A DNA stretch of 64,000 nt. Origin: Aedes albopictus (taxonomy: Eukaryota > Arthropoda > Insecta > Diptera > Culicidae). The stretch lies in assembly GCF_035046485.1 (NCBI RefSeq), contig NC_085138.1, forward strand, positions 88,895,228 through 88,959,227. The letters run 5' to 3'. Positions 23,441 through 35,204 of this stretch are shown here, piece by piece. Within the stretch, counting starts at the first letter, position 1. Every line of letters starts with the position of its first letter. The notes beneath the pieces are model-generated. The model saw nothing but the letters and a program-made list of their open reading frames with translations, had not been told where the DNA came from and did no database searches. Both the position numbers and the translations under genes were made by a program.

Positions 23441-24499
23441 ATTTGTTTTACGAAACCCCGCCAGTTTGTCTGCTTTACGAATGAAATAATAATGATTGCT
23501 CGAACATAAGGAACGGCGACAGACCTGAACCAGGGGTGTAAGTTGACTGTCAACTGGGAACAAATTTCTCCTACCCTCTATCATGTTTTAGAACCAGTAA
23601 AAAGACGTAACTACCAAACAAGAAAAGTTCAATGTTCGATTACAAAACTAAATTTAATACCGTTTCATCCTGCTATAAGCAAGTCAGTATGTGATTTGAA
23701 AATAAAGATTAATATATTCAGCATATTAGATTGAAAAATTTCATTTCGAATAAATCAGTGTTCTGTTTTCACCATTATGAAATATTAGCCTCTACTCTCG
23801 CTTGTTTTTGTTGTTGCTTTGTTTGAAGAGCGAAAATCGACTAATAATTGAAATCCTCTGGGCGATTATTTTTCTCAAATGAAAGGAAAATTGAACACTA
23901 TAACTCAAGAAATATCGATAATTACCGAAAACACTGGTCATAAGCATCTAAATCGAGAGAAAAACACTGATGTTTGTGCTAATGTTGATGTTTATAAAAC
24001 CATTAAACAAAGGATGTTTACAAATTAGAACCAACAGTAGATGGCGCGCAGGTGAGCATGTTTGGGTGGGCGTAGAGGGTGGGATCTGACACCCCTGACC
24101 TGAACACACACCTGCCGCTAGAAAAAGAGAAACTGTAAAATTCAGACTGGTTGAACATTCTCGTCTAGAACAAAGTACATTCTTCAGCTCGGGATGTAGG
24201 CCTACCGGGCTACGGTGCGGTGTAGCCCCATAAGGGTGCCTACATTTTGCATGAGATGGCGTGTGAAAAGTCAACAATCATCCTGCCCGGTCGGTTCAAA
24301 CCCGACAACTCACACGGTTTGATGGCGAACCAACGACGCGACGACGCGAGGTAGATTCGAGGCAACGCGGAGGGCGTGTAAAACCGGGGCGTGGCTTCAA
24401 TTACAGTAATTTTCGGTCCGACCTGGTGGACGGTCAAATGAAAGAGCAACCAGAACCAGAGTACCCGCTGCCGCCGCCTTCACCTCCATCCAATGGACT
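23441..24499. other. Intergenic sequence, no gene
   Basis: Mixed composition; 24180-24480 is GC-richer with GACGCGACGACGCGAGG near 24340. No motif-bearing frame. Confidence 0.4.
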
Positions 24500-24887
24500 T
24501 ATTGCCTGTTGCTTTGAAAGACGGATTTTTGATGCACTTCATCTATCACACTATTTTTGTGCTCCAGCACGGTTGCCGATATCAATTTTATAAATTACAC
24601 ATTTTATGATCTTTTTCTACAAGAGAAATGCATAAACCTGTATAACTGGCCACCCGGTCATGACTCTGGGTGAGAAAAAAGAAAGAAAGCCAAATGCGCG
24701 GGTTGTCAGATGGATGATAATCAAAACAAAATCGAGAAAGAATCAGGCGAAACACACACCACGTGCTTATTTGTGACATTTCTCGACGTCAAAATGCTGT
24801 CAGAGAGCGTGGTTGCACTTATCGTCACACTTTTCAACCGTCACACTTTCATACTGTGCAGTTCGATTTAGTGGGAACTGTGCAATA
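24500..24887. mobile_element. 388-bp repeat, copy 2
   Basis: Starts TATTGCCTGTTGCTTTG and ends GGAACTGTGCAATA. All three copies can be read as TTGC...GCAA flanked by TA. No coding content. See 22172 and 37196. Confidence 0.85.
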
Positions 24888-26349
24888 TTGGCCAAGCAAG
24901 CTGGTTATTGTCTCGTTGTCGTTGTTCGTCGTCGCCGTCAGTTTCAAGGACGACTAAATCAGGAGTTGGTTGCCGCCGTACTGCTCACGGTTAGAGCATG
25001 AGCATGAGCATGAGCATAGATGACCGCACAATTCGTAGTTGCTACTCCGTGATTGACCAGAGCAATCGAAATTGCACAGGGAACCAATGAATAGGGCTTG
25101 GGATTAGCTTACTATTCTCAATGTACACAGTGCGAGAGCTCTCAACTTTAATAAGGTCAATAACGGCGCCGGCCACGTCCTTACGGTCATCGAGGATGGG
25201 AGGGAATGTTAGTAAGACAAACGTTGTTATAAAGACCGCGAATCGCTGCATCTCCATGTTTGTCTCAGGAAGGAATTTTTGTTAGTAGGGTAAGGTACAT
25301 TGTCAGTCCGGGAGTCACCTATGGTTGGTGATATGATTTGACAATGGATCAGTATGCACAAACCGCCGTTAACAACCGACCACTTTTCGACGCAAAAACT
25401 AGCCAAAAATAAAATTCTATCGCGCGTCTCCACTCCACTAGGGAGCAGAAACCTTTAGTCTATTCCACATAGAAATACACTGAACGCGACTCACTTGTCG
25501 GCGCCGGATTTTTTTCTCGACCGGCGAGCCCGAACTAACACTTTTCACTCTTTTGTGTTAATGTAAAAAAATTAAAGAAAATGTTTATTATCAACTAAAA
25601 GTGTATTGAGAACTAGCGCCGAAAGGAAGCGAAAAATTCGGAACCCACTCGAGCCTCGACGCGTCCACCGCACACTCAAAAATGCCATTTTGGCGCACTA
25701 CAATCCACACACGACGGCAACGCGAAGTTTATTCGACCGACGCACACGAATGATCGGAAATTTCTCCCGCCGTACTGCTCACGGTTAGATGGGAAAAACT
25801 AAAGGCAATCTTTTGATTTGTGTAAGTGAAGAAGGAGATGACGAGCGACTCGGAAAGGTGCGGCAGCTGCGAGATTTTTTCCTCTTCGTCAACAGCAGCA
25901 GATGAAGCCACCAGGCCAGGCCAGGTTTTGTTTGTGTCTCGGTTCTTTGTTATTAATCCAGGTTGTGTTCCCGTTCATTTTTTTCGCTTCCCACTTTCCG
26001 ACACATCGTTCACTTTCGGTTCGTTGGTTCGCTCACTCGCCCATCCTTGCGACCGCTCCGCTCGACCGTGATGAGGCTGCTGCCACAGGAGTAAGGAGAT
26101 TCTAATCTCTCCGCTGGCTGTGTGTGGAAGGAAACGACAAGAGCAGGCAAAGTAACAAGCAAGCTGCAAGCCTTTTCCATCTCAACTCAAGCTACCTTTT
26201 CCCGAAAAGACGTGATTCCGGGTGAGCTGAACTGGAAAAAGGATAATTACAAAATATCCGTAAGCGATCCCCGCCCCTCTCTTTACAGGTCTGCTGCTGC
26301 TAGAAAAGTAGCTGCTATGGTGATTTAGCGTGACCCTGTATTGGGAAGA
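24888..26349. other. Low-copy sequence with a 22-bp direct repeat about 795 bp apart
   Basis: CGCCGTACTGCTCACGGTTA occurs near 24975 and again near 25770 in the same orientation, flanking the candidate exon at 25113-25257. A GCATGA microsatellite lies at 24996-25018. The region is not otherwise repeated in this window and has intermediate GC content, so it is a plausible place for a host gene. Confidence 0.45.
25113..25257 (-). CDS. Candidate first coding exon with signal peptide, unidentified
   Basis: On the minus strand ATG at 25257 sits in ACAAACATGG, a good insect start context. It gives MEMQRFAVFITTFVLLTF, a short polar start and hydrophobic core like a secretory signal, then acidic DDRKDVAGAVIDLIK. 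A GTAAGC donor follows at 25112-25107, which is why I end the exon at 25113; without splicing the frame continues to a stop at 25042. I do not recognise the protein and found no second exon to the left. A chance hydrophobic frame is quite possible. Confidence 0.25.
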
Positions 26350-26354
26350 TGGGA

Positions 26355-26610
26355 GTTTTGAGAGGCTCATATGTAGCTCAGTTGCTAAACGCGCAGCAAC
26401 GCCGTACTCAAGGTGTGTAGGTTTGATTCTCGATCGGATCAGAATATTTTTTGCAGTGTAAATGTTTTTGCCGATGTAATAACTTCGGGTGAGAGGTTCG
26501 ATTCCCGGTCGGTTCAAGAACTTTCAAGGACATGGAGAATCTCTGTGTCTGACACACGAAATACACATGCTCATGGGCAAAGGAAGCTTGGAAGAAGTAA
26601 TTTTGAAGGG
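26355..26610 (+). mobile_element. Composite of tRNA-derived SINE fragments
   Basis: TAGCTCAGTTGCTAAACGC resembles an A box and GGTTTGATTCTCG a B box. About 75 nt on, GAGAGGTTCGATTCCCGGTC repeats the B-box part of the SINE at 34201. It continues with GACACACGAAATACACATGC, similar to the inverse of 34320-34350. Two heads or a head plus a partial copy seem joined. No functional tRNA. Confidence 0.6.
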
Positions 26611-27527
26611 TCTACAATATACATGCTTGCATTTTCTAGAAGAAGGTTTCAATAGAGATAAGTGACATTTCATCACACGAACACTAGCTTGAATTTTTCC
26701 ATACACAAAAATGCACGCCAATTCAAAGGCTATTCAGATTGCATATGAAAATATTACCCAACTGATTTGGGTAAAACGGCTAAATAATGATAAAACTAAC
26801 AACCGGGGTAAGAGTGCACATATTTTCCCCCAAGTTTCACTACTACATCTACAAAAGAGACACGCATACATTTGAACGTGATTACCACTATTGCCTCGTT
26901 CAACCCATTATTGGCCACCCTAACCCCGGCTCCTTAAAGCCCGTACAGTACATGATTTCGGGCGTTTCGTTCGAATTGAACCGATTTGGGAACTATGCTC
27001 ACGGTGAGAGAGACTCCCCGGCTGCCTGCCCGCCCGGTGTGTGCGGTGGAGTGGGAATGGCTGCAGCTGGATGACTGCTAACAGAGCAGAAGAAAGGTAA
27101 ACAAGCCGGGTAGCTTGCGAGTCAGGCAGGCAGCTGTGGCGTGGGACGGCGAGGGATTTGTGCAGGTTAATTTGAATGGATTTAGGATTAGAGAGCGAGG
27201 GCGAAAGAGAGTGAGGGTTTGTTGAAGTTTCAATTTTGATACACTCAAATGGTGATGCTCCGGGCGGTCGATCGAGCAACAAACGGTGGTAGGGTGCTAA
27301 TCGTGCCTTAAATGGGGATAATCCTGGTCTCATTGTTTCCGATGTAGGGGAAACAATAGCTGGAGGGTAGGCGAAGCAGAGGTGATAATTGAGAGAAACT
27401 AGTTTGCTAATGTTCCTGGTAAACTGATTTGTGCTATTTTCGAGAGCAGTTACTGCTAGTTTTATGAGCAATTTGTCTTTGTGTTAGATTAAGAGTTGCC
27501 ATGACTGTTTAGTCTCTAATGTATGAA
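26611..27527. other. Low-copy sequence, no supported gene
   Basis: A 183-codon minus frame spans 26920-27471 with no recognisable domain and low-complexity Pro/Ser-rich composition. The DNA is GC-richer between 26990 and 27150. I do not call a gene. Confidence 0.35.
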
Positions 27528-28130
27528 AGTTTTTCTTAGGATTCCTCCAGAAACTCCTACAGGGAGTCCTCCGGAAATTGTTGCTGAAAATCCTGAAGGA
27601 CTTAACACAGAAATTTCTACAGGAACTCCTCTATCGATTTCAAATTTCCTCTTCCATTTAGGAATTCCTCCAAGAATTTTACCGCGGATCCTTCTAAATT
27701 TTTTTAGGAAAAAAATCTTTGGATGCCTTCAGTTTTTTCTCCAAAAATTGCTTAAGTAATTCTCGCGTTTAGTATCATACAGGCGTATCTACTATGATCG
27801 ATTTCTCTTCGTCGATTTCCTCTTCGAATTATTCCGGAAAATACGACCAATATTCGGATGATCTCTCGGTGTATTTCGGTGTACGACGACTAGGACTAGC
27901 ATCTAAAACAACAAAAACAACCAAAAATGATTTGAAAGCCAAATTATTAGCCTAAGAGAAAATCGATGAAGAGAAATCGATCATTGTAGATACGCCCGTA
28001 TGATACTGAGCGCGAGAATTTATTCAGAAATTTCTCAGGGAATTTATATTGAAATCATTTATTTATTTTCCTAGACGGATCCTTCTATGGATGTTCTAGG
28101 GGTTTTTCTTGGAGTTTATTCGGAATTTGC
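27528..28130. repeat. Degenerate TTCC/GGAA minisatellite-like tract
   Basis: Irregular repeats such as GGATTCCTCCAGAAACTCC and GGAACTCCTC run to about 27760 and return after 28020. Between them, TCGATTTCTCTTCGTCGATT at 27800 is matched inverted by AATCGATGAAGAGAAATCGA at 27960, with GGCGTATCTAC/GTAGATACGCC outside, forming an element of about 235 bp with inverted ends. Confidence 0.6.
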
Positions 28131-28301
28131 TTGTACAAATCCTAAAGGAATATCGCTTTTTTTGTTTGGTTATAAGCCACAGCGACCACAACTTTGATCT
28201 ACAGCATCCGCCCGATAACTGAATGCTTTTCAACTGGGCGCTCGATAACTGGGCTAAAGTTTAGTTAAAAATCAGTTACATTTATTTGTTCAACATCACA
28301 T

Positions 28302-29035
28302 TTAAGACCAGACATAATCAGCAATAGTACGCCACAATACTCGGTTTGTGGCTGCCGCTCTCCATCCTCGGTCGCGCCCAATGCTCGTCAGGCCACGGTC
28401 CACCTGGTCCGCCCATCGTGCTCTCTGCGCTCCACGCCTTCTTGTGCCAACCGGATCAGTAGCAAACACCAGCTTTGCAGGGTTGTTGTCCGGCATTTTT
28501 GCAACATGCCCTGCCCACCGTGTCCTTCCGGCTTTGACCACCTTCTGGATGCTGGGTTCGCCGTAAAGTGCAGCGAGCTCGTGGTTCATCCTTCTCCGCC
28601 ACACACCGTTCTCCTGCATTCGAAGCACACAAATTGACCGGATTTTGTGAAAATCGTATCCGGCTGTTGAGCCCGGCTCGTCGCATTACACCTTCTAGAG
28701 CAGTGTTGAAGAGAAGGCATGAGAGCCCATCTCCTTGACGCACTCCCCGGCGAGATTCGAATGAACAGTATAGTTCACCCGAAATCCTTACGCAGTTTTG
28801 CACACCCTCTATCGTTGCTTTAATCAGGTTAGACAGCTTCCCAGGAAAGCCGTTTCCGTCCATGATTTTCCATAGCTCTGCGCGGTCGATACTGTCGTAT
28901 GCCGCTTTGAAGTCGATGAACAGGTGAAGCATTGGGACCTGTTATTCACGGCATTTCTGGAGGATTTGCCGTACGGTGAAGATCTGATCCGTTGTCGATC
29001 GGCCGTTGATGAAGCCGGCTGTCTACAGCAGTTAC
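28302..29035 (-). pseudogene. RTE-like retrotransposon reverse transcriptase, internally deleted
   Basis: On the minus strand the frame starts near 29030 with GFINGRSTTDQIFTVRQILQ (RT fingers), meets a stop, then gives LFIDFKAAYDSIDRAE (RT motif A) and RRGVRQGDGLSCLLFN (motif B). After a frameshift and deletion that removes the YADD motif, it resumes with RTRWAGHVAKMPDNNPAKLV, GTRRRGAQRARWADQV and WRAAATNRVLW, ending at a stop at 28302. Order and tail match RTE-clade RTs (JAM1-like in Aedes). Dead: stops, frameshifts and missing catalytic core. Confidence 0.9.
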
Positions 29036-30890
29036 AGTAGTTATTTTCGCTATGAACTGTAACGGCACATATCTAACTATCATCCATGATTTTTTTTATG
29101 TTTTGAGCATCATAGCTATTAAAATGCATGAAATAAAAACTCTATGATAACGCTTGTACAAAATTAGGCCTTCAAAGGGTTAAACAGATTCAAGCAGATT
29201 CAAGAAAAGAATCTCCTGCGGTCCTGATACGGCGCAATCGCAATTTGCTGATCACCCTTTTTGTACGTTATGCAAATGAGTTGCATTTTATCAGACGATG
29301 GCAACCGCACACGTCAACCCATCTGTGGCGTGGACAGAACTCACCTCCTATTGAGGGAACGATGCAATCCGGTCGAGCCTGGCGATCTAAACTGAAAGAA
29401 CCGTAGACGTCGTAGTTTGTTTCTCCGTCGTCGTCGCCGCCGCATTCGTAGTCGGTGTGCATGTTATTAGCTAATTTGATGGTTCGCAATTAGCCGTCGC
29501 ACACGATGACGACGACAAGAGCGGAGCGAGCTCGTTCGTCGGTAGTTGCTGGATTGAGCTTGCGAGGTGTTTACGTGAAACGACGTCGTCGTCGTCGACG
29601 TCGTAGACTACAGCGGGGGAAGCTGCTGCAGCAACCGTCAGTGGACTGTTTTTGCGCAGTTATTGCTCGTTTCGCCCCTGATGTGTGTATATTTGCGCCG
29701 CAGCAGACGATGATCGTTTTTAATTGAAATGAGCCGTGGAGTCGGACGTTTAGATTGTAGTTATTACCATACTCCTCACTTGAGTAGGCTTTTTTTAGGG
29801 TTTCGGGATAGGCAGCTGGTTTGTTCGAAATTAGCGTTTCTTAGGGGCTATCAAGGTAATTGGTTACAGAATTAATGGCCCCCCGTTCTTGGTTCGGAAT
29901 GGACCCCATCGGGGGAAGGTGGGGCGGCGTTTACTGTGCAAACCAGAGTCGGCTTACACGACTAATGATGGCAATTATCGAGCGTGTAGAACTTAGCGCT
30001 GCGTGGGCCATTTAATTAAGACTTAATTGGTGGAATGTTAACTTAATTGTTGGGTTTTGATCATTCTGACAAATGACTTTTAATTCTTCTGATTTTTTAC
30101 AACCTTTCAACATGGCATACCCTCAGGAGTAATACATACTTCTGTGGCATACTTGAAGGCGGAAAACTTTCCTTCTATTGTAACCAACTCTCAAAGGGCC
30201 CTTTTGAAAAGTAAGCCTTTTGTACGCCAATACAAAATGGCAAACCTTCTCGGGGTTCCGCCGCCCAAAGACAAAAACCGACGACGCAGCCGTACCCTTT
30301 CATGGCTTTCTTCCGAACCCCGCCCCAACCCCACAGAAGTTCAAACAGAGGGCGCTTTAAGTGAAAGTTTTCCCGTTGGCCGTAGCACCAGCAGCGATAG
30401 GATTACACTTTGACCCCGTTGCCGAGGACTACGGCTACGACGCGCTTCTCGGTTTCCAACTTGGCTTCCAACGGAGGAACGTTGTTGGTTGGAACAGCGA
30501 CCGACTGACTGACTACAGGTGCGCTTATCCACGTGGAGAGGGCACCATTGTTGGTTCAAGGACCCTAGTGAAATAACGACAGTGCGGCTGTTAAGGACCA
30601 AGACGTTCGTTGTTGGTGTGGTGACGTCAACGGCGGAGTAGTTGCCGTCAGAGTGCATTGTTATGGAATTGCAACAATCGGTAAGAGTTTATTCACCGTT
30701 TCTGATGTTTCCACGTGAACAAGATGAAGAATGTTCCAAGCGGGAGGGTAGGTTCACGGTAATATTCCATTCGGAAAGGAAGATTACAGCAAACGGCTTA
30801 TCCATTGTCGAGTCTTGCAGAGCTTCTATGAAAACATAAAAGTTCGCCACTATGAATGATTTGGTTGTCATAGCACGGACTTAGACCACC
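29036..30890. other. Low-copy, GC-richer sequence without recognised gene
   Basis: Contains CGTCGTCG runs near 29400-29600, including a near-palindrome ACGACGTCGTCGTCG/CGACGTCGT, and a GC-rich block at 30240-30540. A 89-codon frame at 30144-30413 opposes a 105-codon frame at 30341-30658; neither shows a motif. It could be regulatory or 5' untranslated DNA. Confidence 0.4.
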
Positions 30891-31620
30891 ATTTCCAATT
30901 CCAGCTCCAATTCCAGTTCCAATTCCAGTTCCAATTCCAGTTCCAGTTCCAGTTCCAGTTCCAGTTCCAGTTCCAGTTCCAATTCCAGTTCCAATTCCAG
31001 TTCCAGTTCCAATTCCAGTTCCAATTCCAGTTCCAATTCCAGTTCCAATTCCAGTTCCAATTCCAGTTCCAATTCCAGTTCCAATTCCAGTTCCAATTCC
31101 AGTTCCAATTCCAGTTCCAATTCCAGTTCCAATTCCAGTTCCAATTCCAGTTCCAATTCCAGTTCCAATTCCAGTTCCAATTCCAGTTCCAATTCCAATT
31201 CCAATTCCAGTTCCAATTCCAGTTCCAATTCCAGTTCCAATTCCAGTTCCAATCCCAGTTCCAATTCCAGTTCCAATTCCAATTCCAGTTTCAATTCCAG
31301 TTCTAATTCCAGTTCCAATTCCAATTCCAGTTCCAATTCCAATTCCAGCTCCAATTCCAGTTCCAATTCCAGTTCCAATTCCAGTTCCAGTTCCAATTCC
31401 AGTTCCAATTCCAGTTCTAATTCCAGTTCCAATTCCAGTTTCAATTCCAATTCCATTTCCAGTTCCAATTCCAGTTCCAGTGCCAATTCCAATTCCAGTT
31501 CCAATTCCAGTCCCAATTCCAGTTCCAATTCCAGTTCCAATTCCAGTTCCAGTTCCAATTGCAGTACCAATTCCAGTTCCGATTCAAGTTCCAATTCCAG
31601 TTCCAATTCCATTTCCCAAT
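30891..31620. repeat. TTCCAATTCCAG (12-bp/6-bp) array 1
   Basis: Alternating TTCCAG and TTCCAA hexamers. The minus strand reads as a 255-codon Glu-Leu repeat and the plus strand as Gln-Phe, both artefacts. The last 440 bases recur exactly in array 2. Confidence 0.97.
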
Positions 31621-32246
31621 CCCAGATGATGATGGTTATGGCTTCCAAGTTGAGTGCTAGTGCATTGTAACGATAAATAACGCCATCGTGTAGTCAAAGG
31701 TCAGTCAAAGCTTATAAACTTTTTGGAAAGACTCCGTAGGTGGCGATGAGGTACGATTCAATTGTTTACAAACGCTTTCAAAAAGTTTTGTTCGAGCCTC
31801 AAAGTCTGTTCGCTGTGGTTTCAGGTACGTTCCTGGGGGTTTAGAACAAATCTCCGGCGATGTAAAGGAGGTTATAGAAGGACTTCATGACGGTACAGAG
31901 GATTGAAGGGGTCTTTAGAAGCGTACTAAGTTCTTAGGAGGGCTTCAGCAGCGTTTCAGAGAGGTTTACTGAGCATCTCATTGAGTATCATAACCTCACA
32001 ACCCACCCCACCCTTTCTGGCGGTGTAGGAGAAGTACCCAGGAGTTTAAAGGAAGTTTATAGAGCTTTAAAGGCATTTCAGCTGTTTTCAGGAGAGTTTA
32101 GGACAAATTTCCAAGGTTCTTAAGGGGGTGCCAGATAGGTTTCAAGAGGTCTCAGGACGTCTGAAGAGAGCTGCAGGGCATCTCATCAAACGGGGTTTAG
32201 GGATGGAATTGATAAAACCTATATGTATGAGCTTAAGAGAGTATAA
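31180..32246. repeat. Exact 1067-bp tandem duplication, unit 1
   Basis: Every position compared matches unit 2 at an offset of 1067 bp, including irregular variants in the array (AATCCC at 31251 and 32318) and the 620-bp non-array tail from CCCAGATGATGATGG to GAGAGTATAAA. Confidence 0.95.
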
Positions 32247-33313
32247 ATTCCAGTTCCAATTCCAATTCCAATTCCAGTTCCAATTCCAGTTCCAATTCCA
32301 GTTCCAATTCCAGTTCCAATCCCAGTTCCAATTCCAGTTCCAATTCCAATTCCAGTTTCAATTCCAGTTCTAATTCCAGTTCCAATTCCAATTCCAGTTC
32401 CAATTCCAATTCCAGCTCCAATTCCAGTTCCAATTCCAGTTCCAATTCCAGTTCCAGTTCCAATTCCAGTTCCAATTCCAGTTCTAATTCCAGTTCCAAT
32501 TCCAGTTTCAATTCCAATTCCATTTCCAGTTCCAATTCCAGTTCCAGTGCCAATTCCAATTCCAGTTCCAATTCCAGTCCCAATTCCAGTTCCAATTCCA
32601 GTTCCAATTCCAGTTCCAGTTCCAATTGCAGTACCAATTCCAGTTCCGATTCAAGTTCCAATTCCAGTTCCAATTCCATTTCCCAATCCCAGATGATGAT
32701 GGTTATGGCTTCCAAGTTGAGTGCTAGTGCATTGTAACGATAAATAACGCCATCGTGTAGTCAAAGGTCAGTCAAAGCTTATAAACTTTTTGGAAAGACT
32801 CCGTAGGTGGCGATGAGGTACGATTCAATTGTTTACAAACGCTTTCAAAAAGTTTTGTTCGAGCCTCAAAGTCTGTTCGCTGTGGTTTCAGGTACGTTCC
32901 TGGGGGTTTAGAACAAATCTCCGGCGATGTAAAGGAGGTTATAGAAGGACTTCATGACGGTACAGAGGATTGAAGGGGTCTTTAGAAGCGTACTAAGTTC
33001 TTAGGAGGGCTTCAGCAGCGTTTCAGAGAGGTTTACTGAGCATCTCATTGAGTATCATAACCTCACAACCCACCCCACCCTTTCTGGCGGTGTAGGAGAA
33101 GTACCCAGGAGTTTAAAGGAAGTTTATAGAGCTTTAAAGGCATTTCAGCTGTTTTCAGGAGAGTTTAGGACAAATTTCCAAGGTTCTTAAGGGGGTGCCA
33201 GATAGGTTTCAAGAGGTCTCAGGACGTCTGAAGAGAGCTGCAGGGCATCTCATCAAACGGGGTTTAGGGATGGAATTGATAAAACCTATATGTATGAGCT
33301 TAAGAGAGTATAA
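32247..33313. repeat. Exact 1067-bp tandem duplication, unit 2 (includes TTCC array 2)
   Basis: Begins inside the TTCCAR array directly after GAGTATAAA of unit 1 and ends at the next GAGTATAAA at about 33314. Junction overlap is only AA, so misaligned recombination between array units is a natural cause. The array part is 32247-32690. The tail also has a diverged relative at 48003-48500. Confidence 0.95.
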
Positions 33314-34200
33314 ACCTTAATCGTAATGAAATGATAGATCGCTAGTTCCGCTAGTAGAATCTATGGGGAGTTCTTGGAGACCCTAAACCGTCATCGAACT
33401 CATCACTTGACTAATTGTTCAAAATTCTTCAAATCTCCACTAGTTATTTTTATGGATCCAATGCCCAAGCAGCTTTCCAAGGAATTCTCACTCCAGAGAA
33501 ATTGTTATGATAATTTCTGGGATAGTTCCTGTATAAACTCTCGAAGTAATAATTGTATGAACTCCTCATGTAGATGACGCTGAAGTAATTACTCGAAGGG
33601 CGTACTTAACGCTTTATGTTGTTGTTGACCACGTGGGTGTTGACAGCGTTAGTGCTGTCCACCTTCCCCCTCGTAGACTTTTGCTCATACAAAAATTTTT
33701 AAATTTGTAGAGCGTAGACTTCAGCCACCCTGATTTTCTTTTGAGAATCTACGTAGTTTATAGGCTGGCCCTCTGACCTCAATCGCTGTGGTGTGGAACA
33801 CCCAACTAACAATCACTCATTTTACAAGCACTTTTATGATAAATTAATTCAGCATGATGCTGAATAACATTTGAATAATTTTCAGGCACAACCTTTGATC
33901 TGGTTTGTTCACTCAAATTTGGAGAAATTATAAAGCACAGTGTTGTGTACCAACTGAACTATTTGTTGTTAATTGGTTTTACTACTATACAGTAAAGCTG
34001 TTATTCAGCTTTATATAAAAATGAATAAAAATAAATAAAATGCCAAAACTTACAATTTCCTGGAGAGTTTATGATTGGCACTTGTACTGGAGCAACTATT
34101 GTGAAATAAAAACTACACACAAATTTACCTGAATCAAGATTCGAACTCGAGACCCGTCGATGCGATGGCTAGCCGCATGTCTTCCTATCTGTGCCATCCT

Positions 34201-34483
34201 CCTCCTCTCTCTCCTCTTCTTGGCGTAACGTCCTCACTGGGACAAAGCCTGCTTCTTAGCTTAGTGTTCTATGAGCACTTCTACAGTTATTAACTGAGAG
34301 CTTCCTCTGCCGATGACCATTTTGCATTCGTATATCGTGTGGCAGGCACGAAGATACTCTATGCCCAAGGAAGTCAAGGAAATTTCCTTTACGAAAAGAT
34401 CCTGGACCGACCGGGAATCGAACCCGTCACCCTCAGCATGGTCATGCTGAATACCCGTGCGTTTACCGCCTCGGCTATATGGC
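34201..34483 (-). mobile_element. Complete tRNA-derived SINE (Feilai-like)
   Basis: On the minus strand TAGCCGAGGCGGTAAACGC forms the A box and GGTTCGATTCCCGGTC the B box of a tRNA-like head. A body follows and the end is pyrimidine-rich on plus (CTCCTCTCTCTCC). A target duplication GCCATCCT lies at 34193-34200 and 34484-34491, and copy 1 at 15310 shows the empty site. The name is by resemblance. Confidence 0.85.
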
Positions 34484-34937
34484 GCCATCCTAGAGATGAT
34501 GAATTAAAGCGCTGAAAAAAAAAACACAAACCTCCCGTGGTTTGATAATGATCACACATCGACTCCTATTCAGCAGTGGTGAATTAGCGCAGAACATTAT
34601 GGTTAACAACTGAACAACACATTAATTTAGCTGCTGTTCAGTAAAAAACACGTGCTTTTCATCCTGTACTTTGAGTCGAAGTATGATGAAACGAATGCGC
34701 TTTTTCGACATGTGAAAAACACATTATACAGATACATGTGCTAATTTGTACATAAACTTAACCAGAAGCAGAAAAAGGTCTTGTTAAACTATTTGGTAAA
34801 GGAATTACTGCAAATCGAACAAAATTTCTATTAAACACTTGGAAAGTGTTTTAAATTATCAAGGTTGAACATTGGCAACGTTTTCGATTGAAAAAACAAA
34901 CATTCGTACATTAATATATACAACAGCATAGTTTTAG

Positions 34938-35189
34938 CACAGACAAACAGACGTAACACTTCGAACATTTTTCGATTTAAATCATAGTCACGGAAACATA
35001 TTCGCCCAATGCTAAAATGACTAAGTTTGGCCGACCATCAACTAGGTGGCGGTAGTGAGCAAACGTCAAGCTCGAACAAAAACGATGTGAGTGCTACAGG
35101 TGGGTAGTTGGCCAACTATCAAATTTTGAAAAAGATCGTTAATTCGAAATACGATGGGAATTATCAGAGTGTTACGCTGTTTGTCTGTG
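34938..35189. mobile_element. 7-bp-TSD MITE (CACAGACAAACAG ends), nested in copy A
   Basis: CACAGACAAACAGACGTAAC at the left and, inverted, CACAGACAAACAGCGTAACA at the right. Flanked by GTTTTAG at 34931-34937 and 35190-35196. Copy B lacks it, but copy B also lacks the neighbouring DNA. No coding content in 252 bp. Confidence 0.8.
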
Positions 35190-35204
35190 GTTTTAGTTCA
35201 CCTA

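Noticed and set aside
30881..32715. 255- and 160-codon Glu-Leu repeat proteins on the minus strand
   Set aside because: Direct translation of the TTCCAA/TTCCAG array; the second is part of the exact 1067-bp duplicate.
34400..34483. A tRNA gene on the minus strand
   Set aside because: A and B boxes are present but the sequence is followed by a SINE body and has target duplications; no intact cloverleaf.
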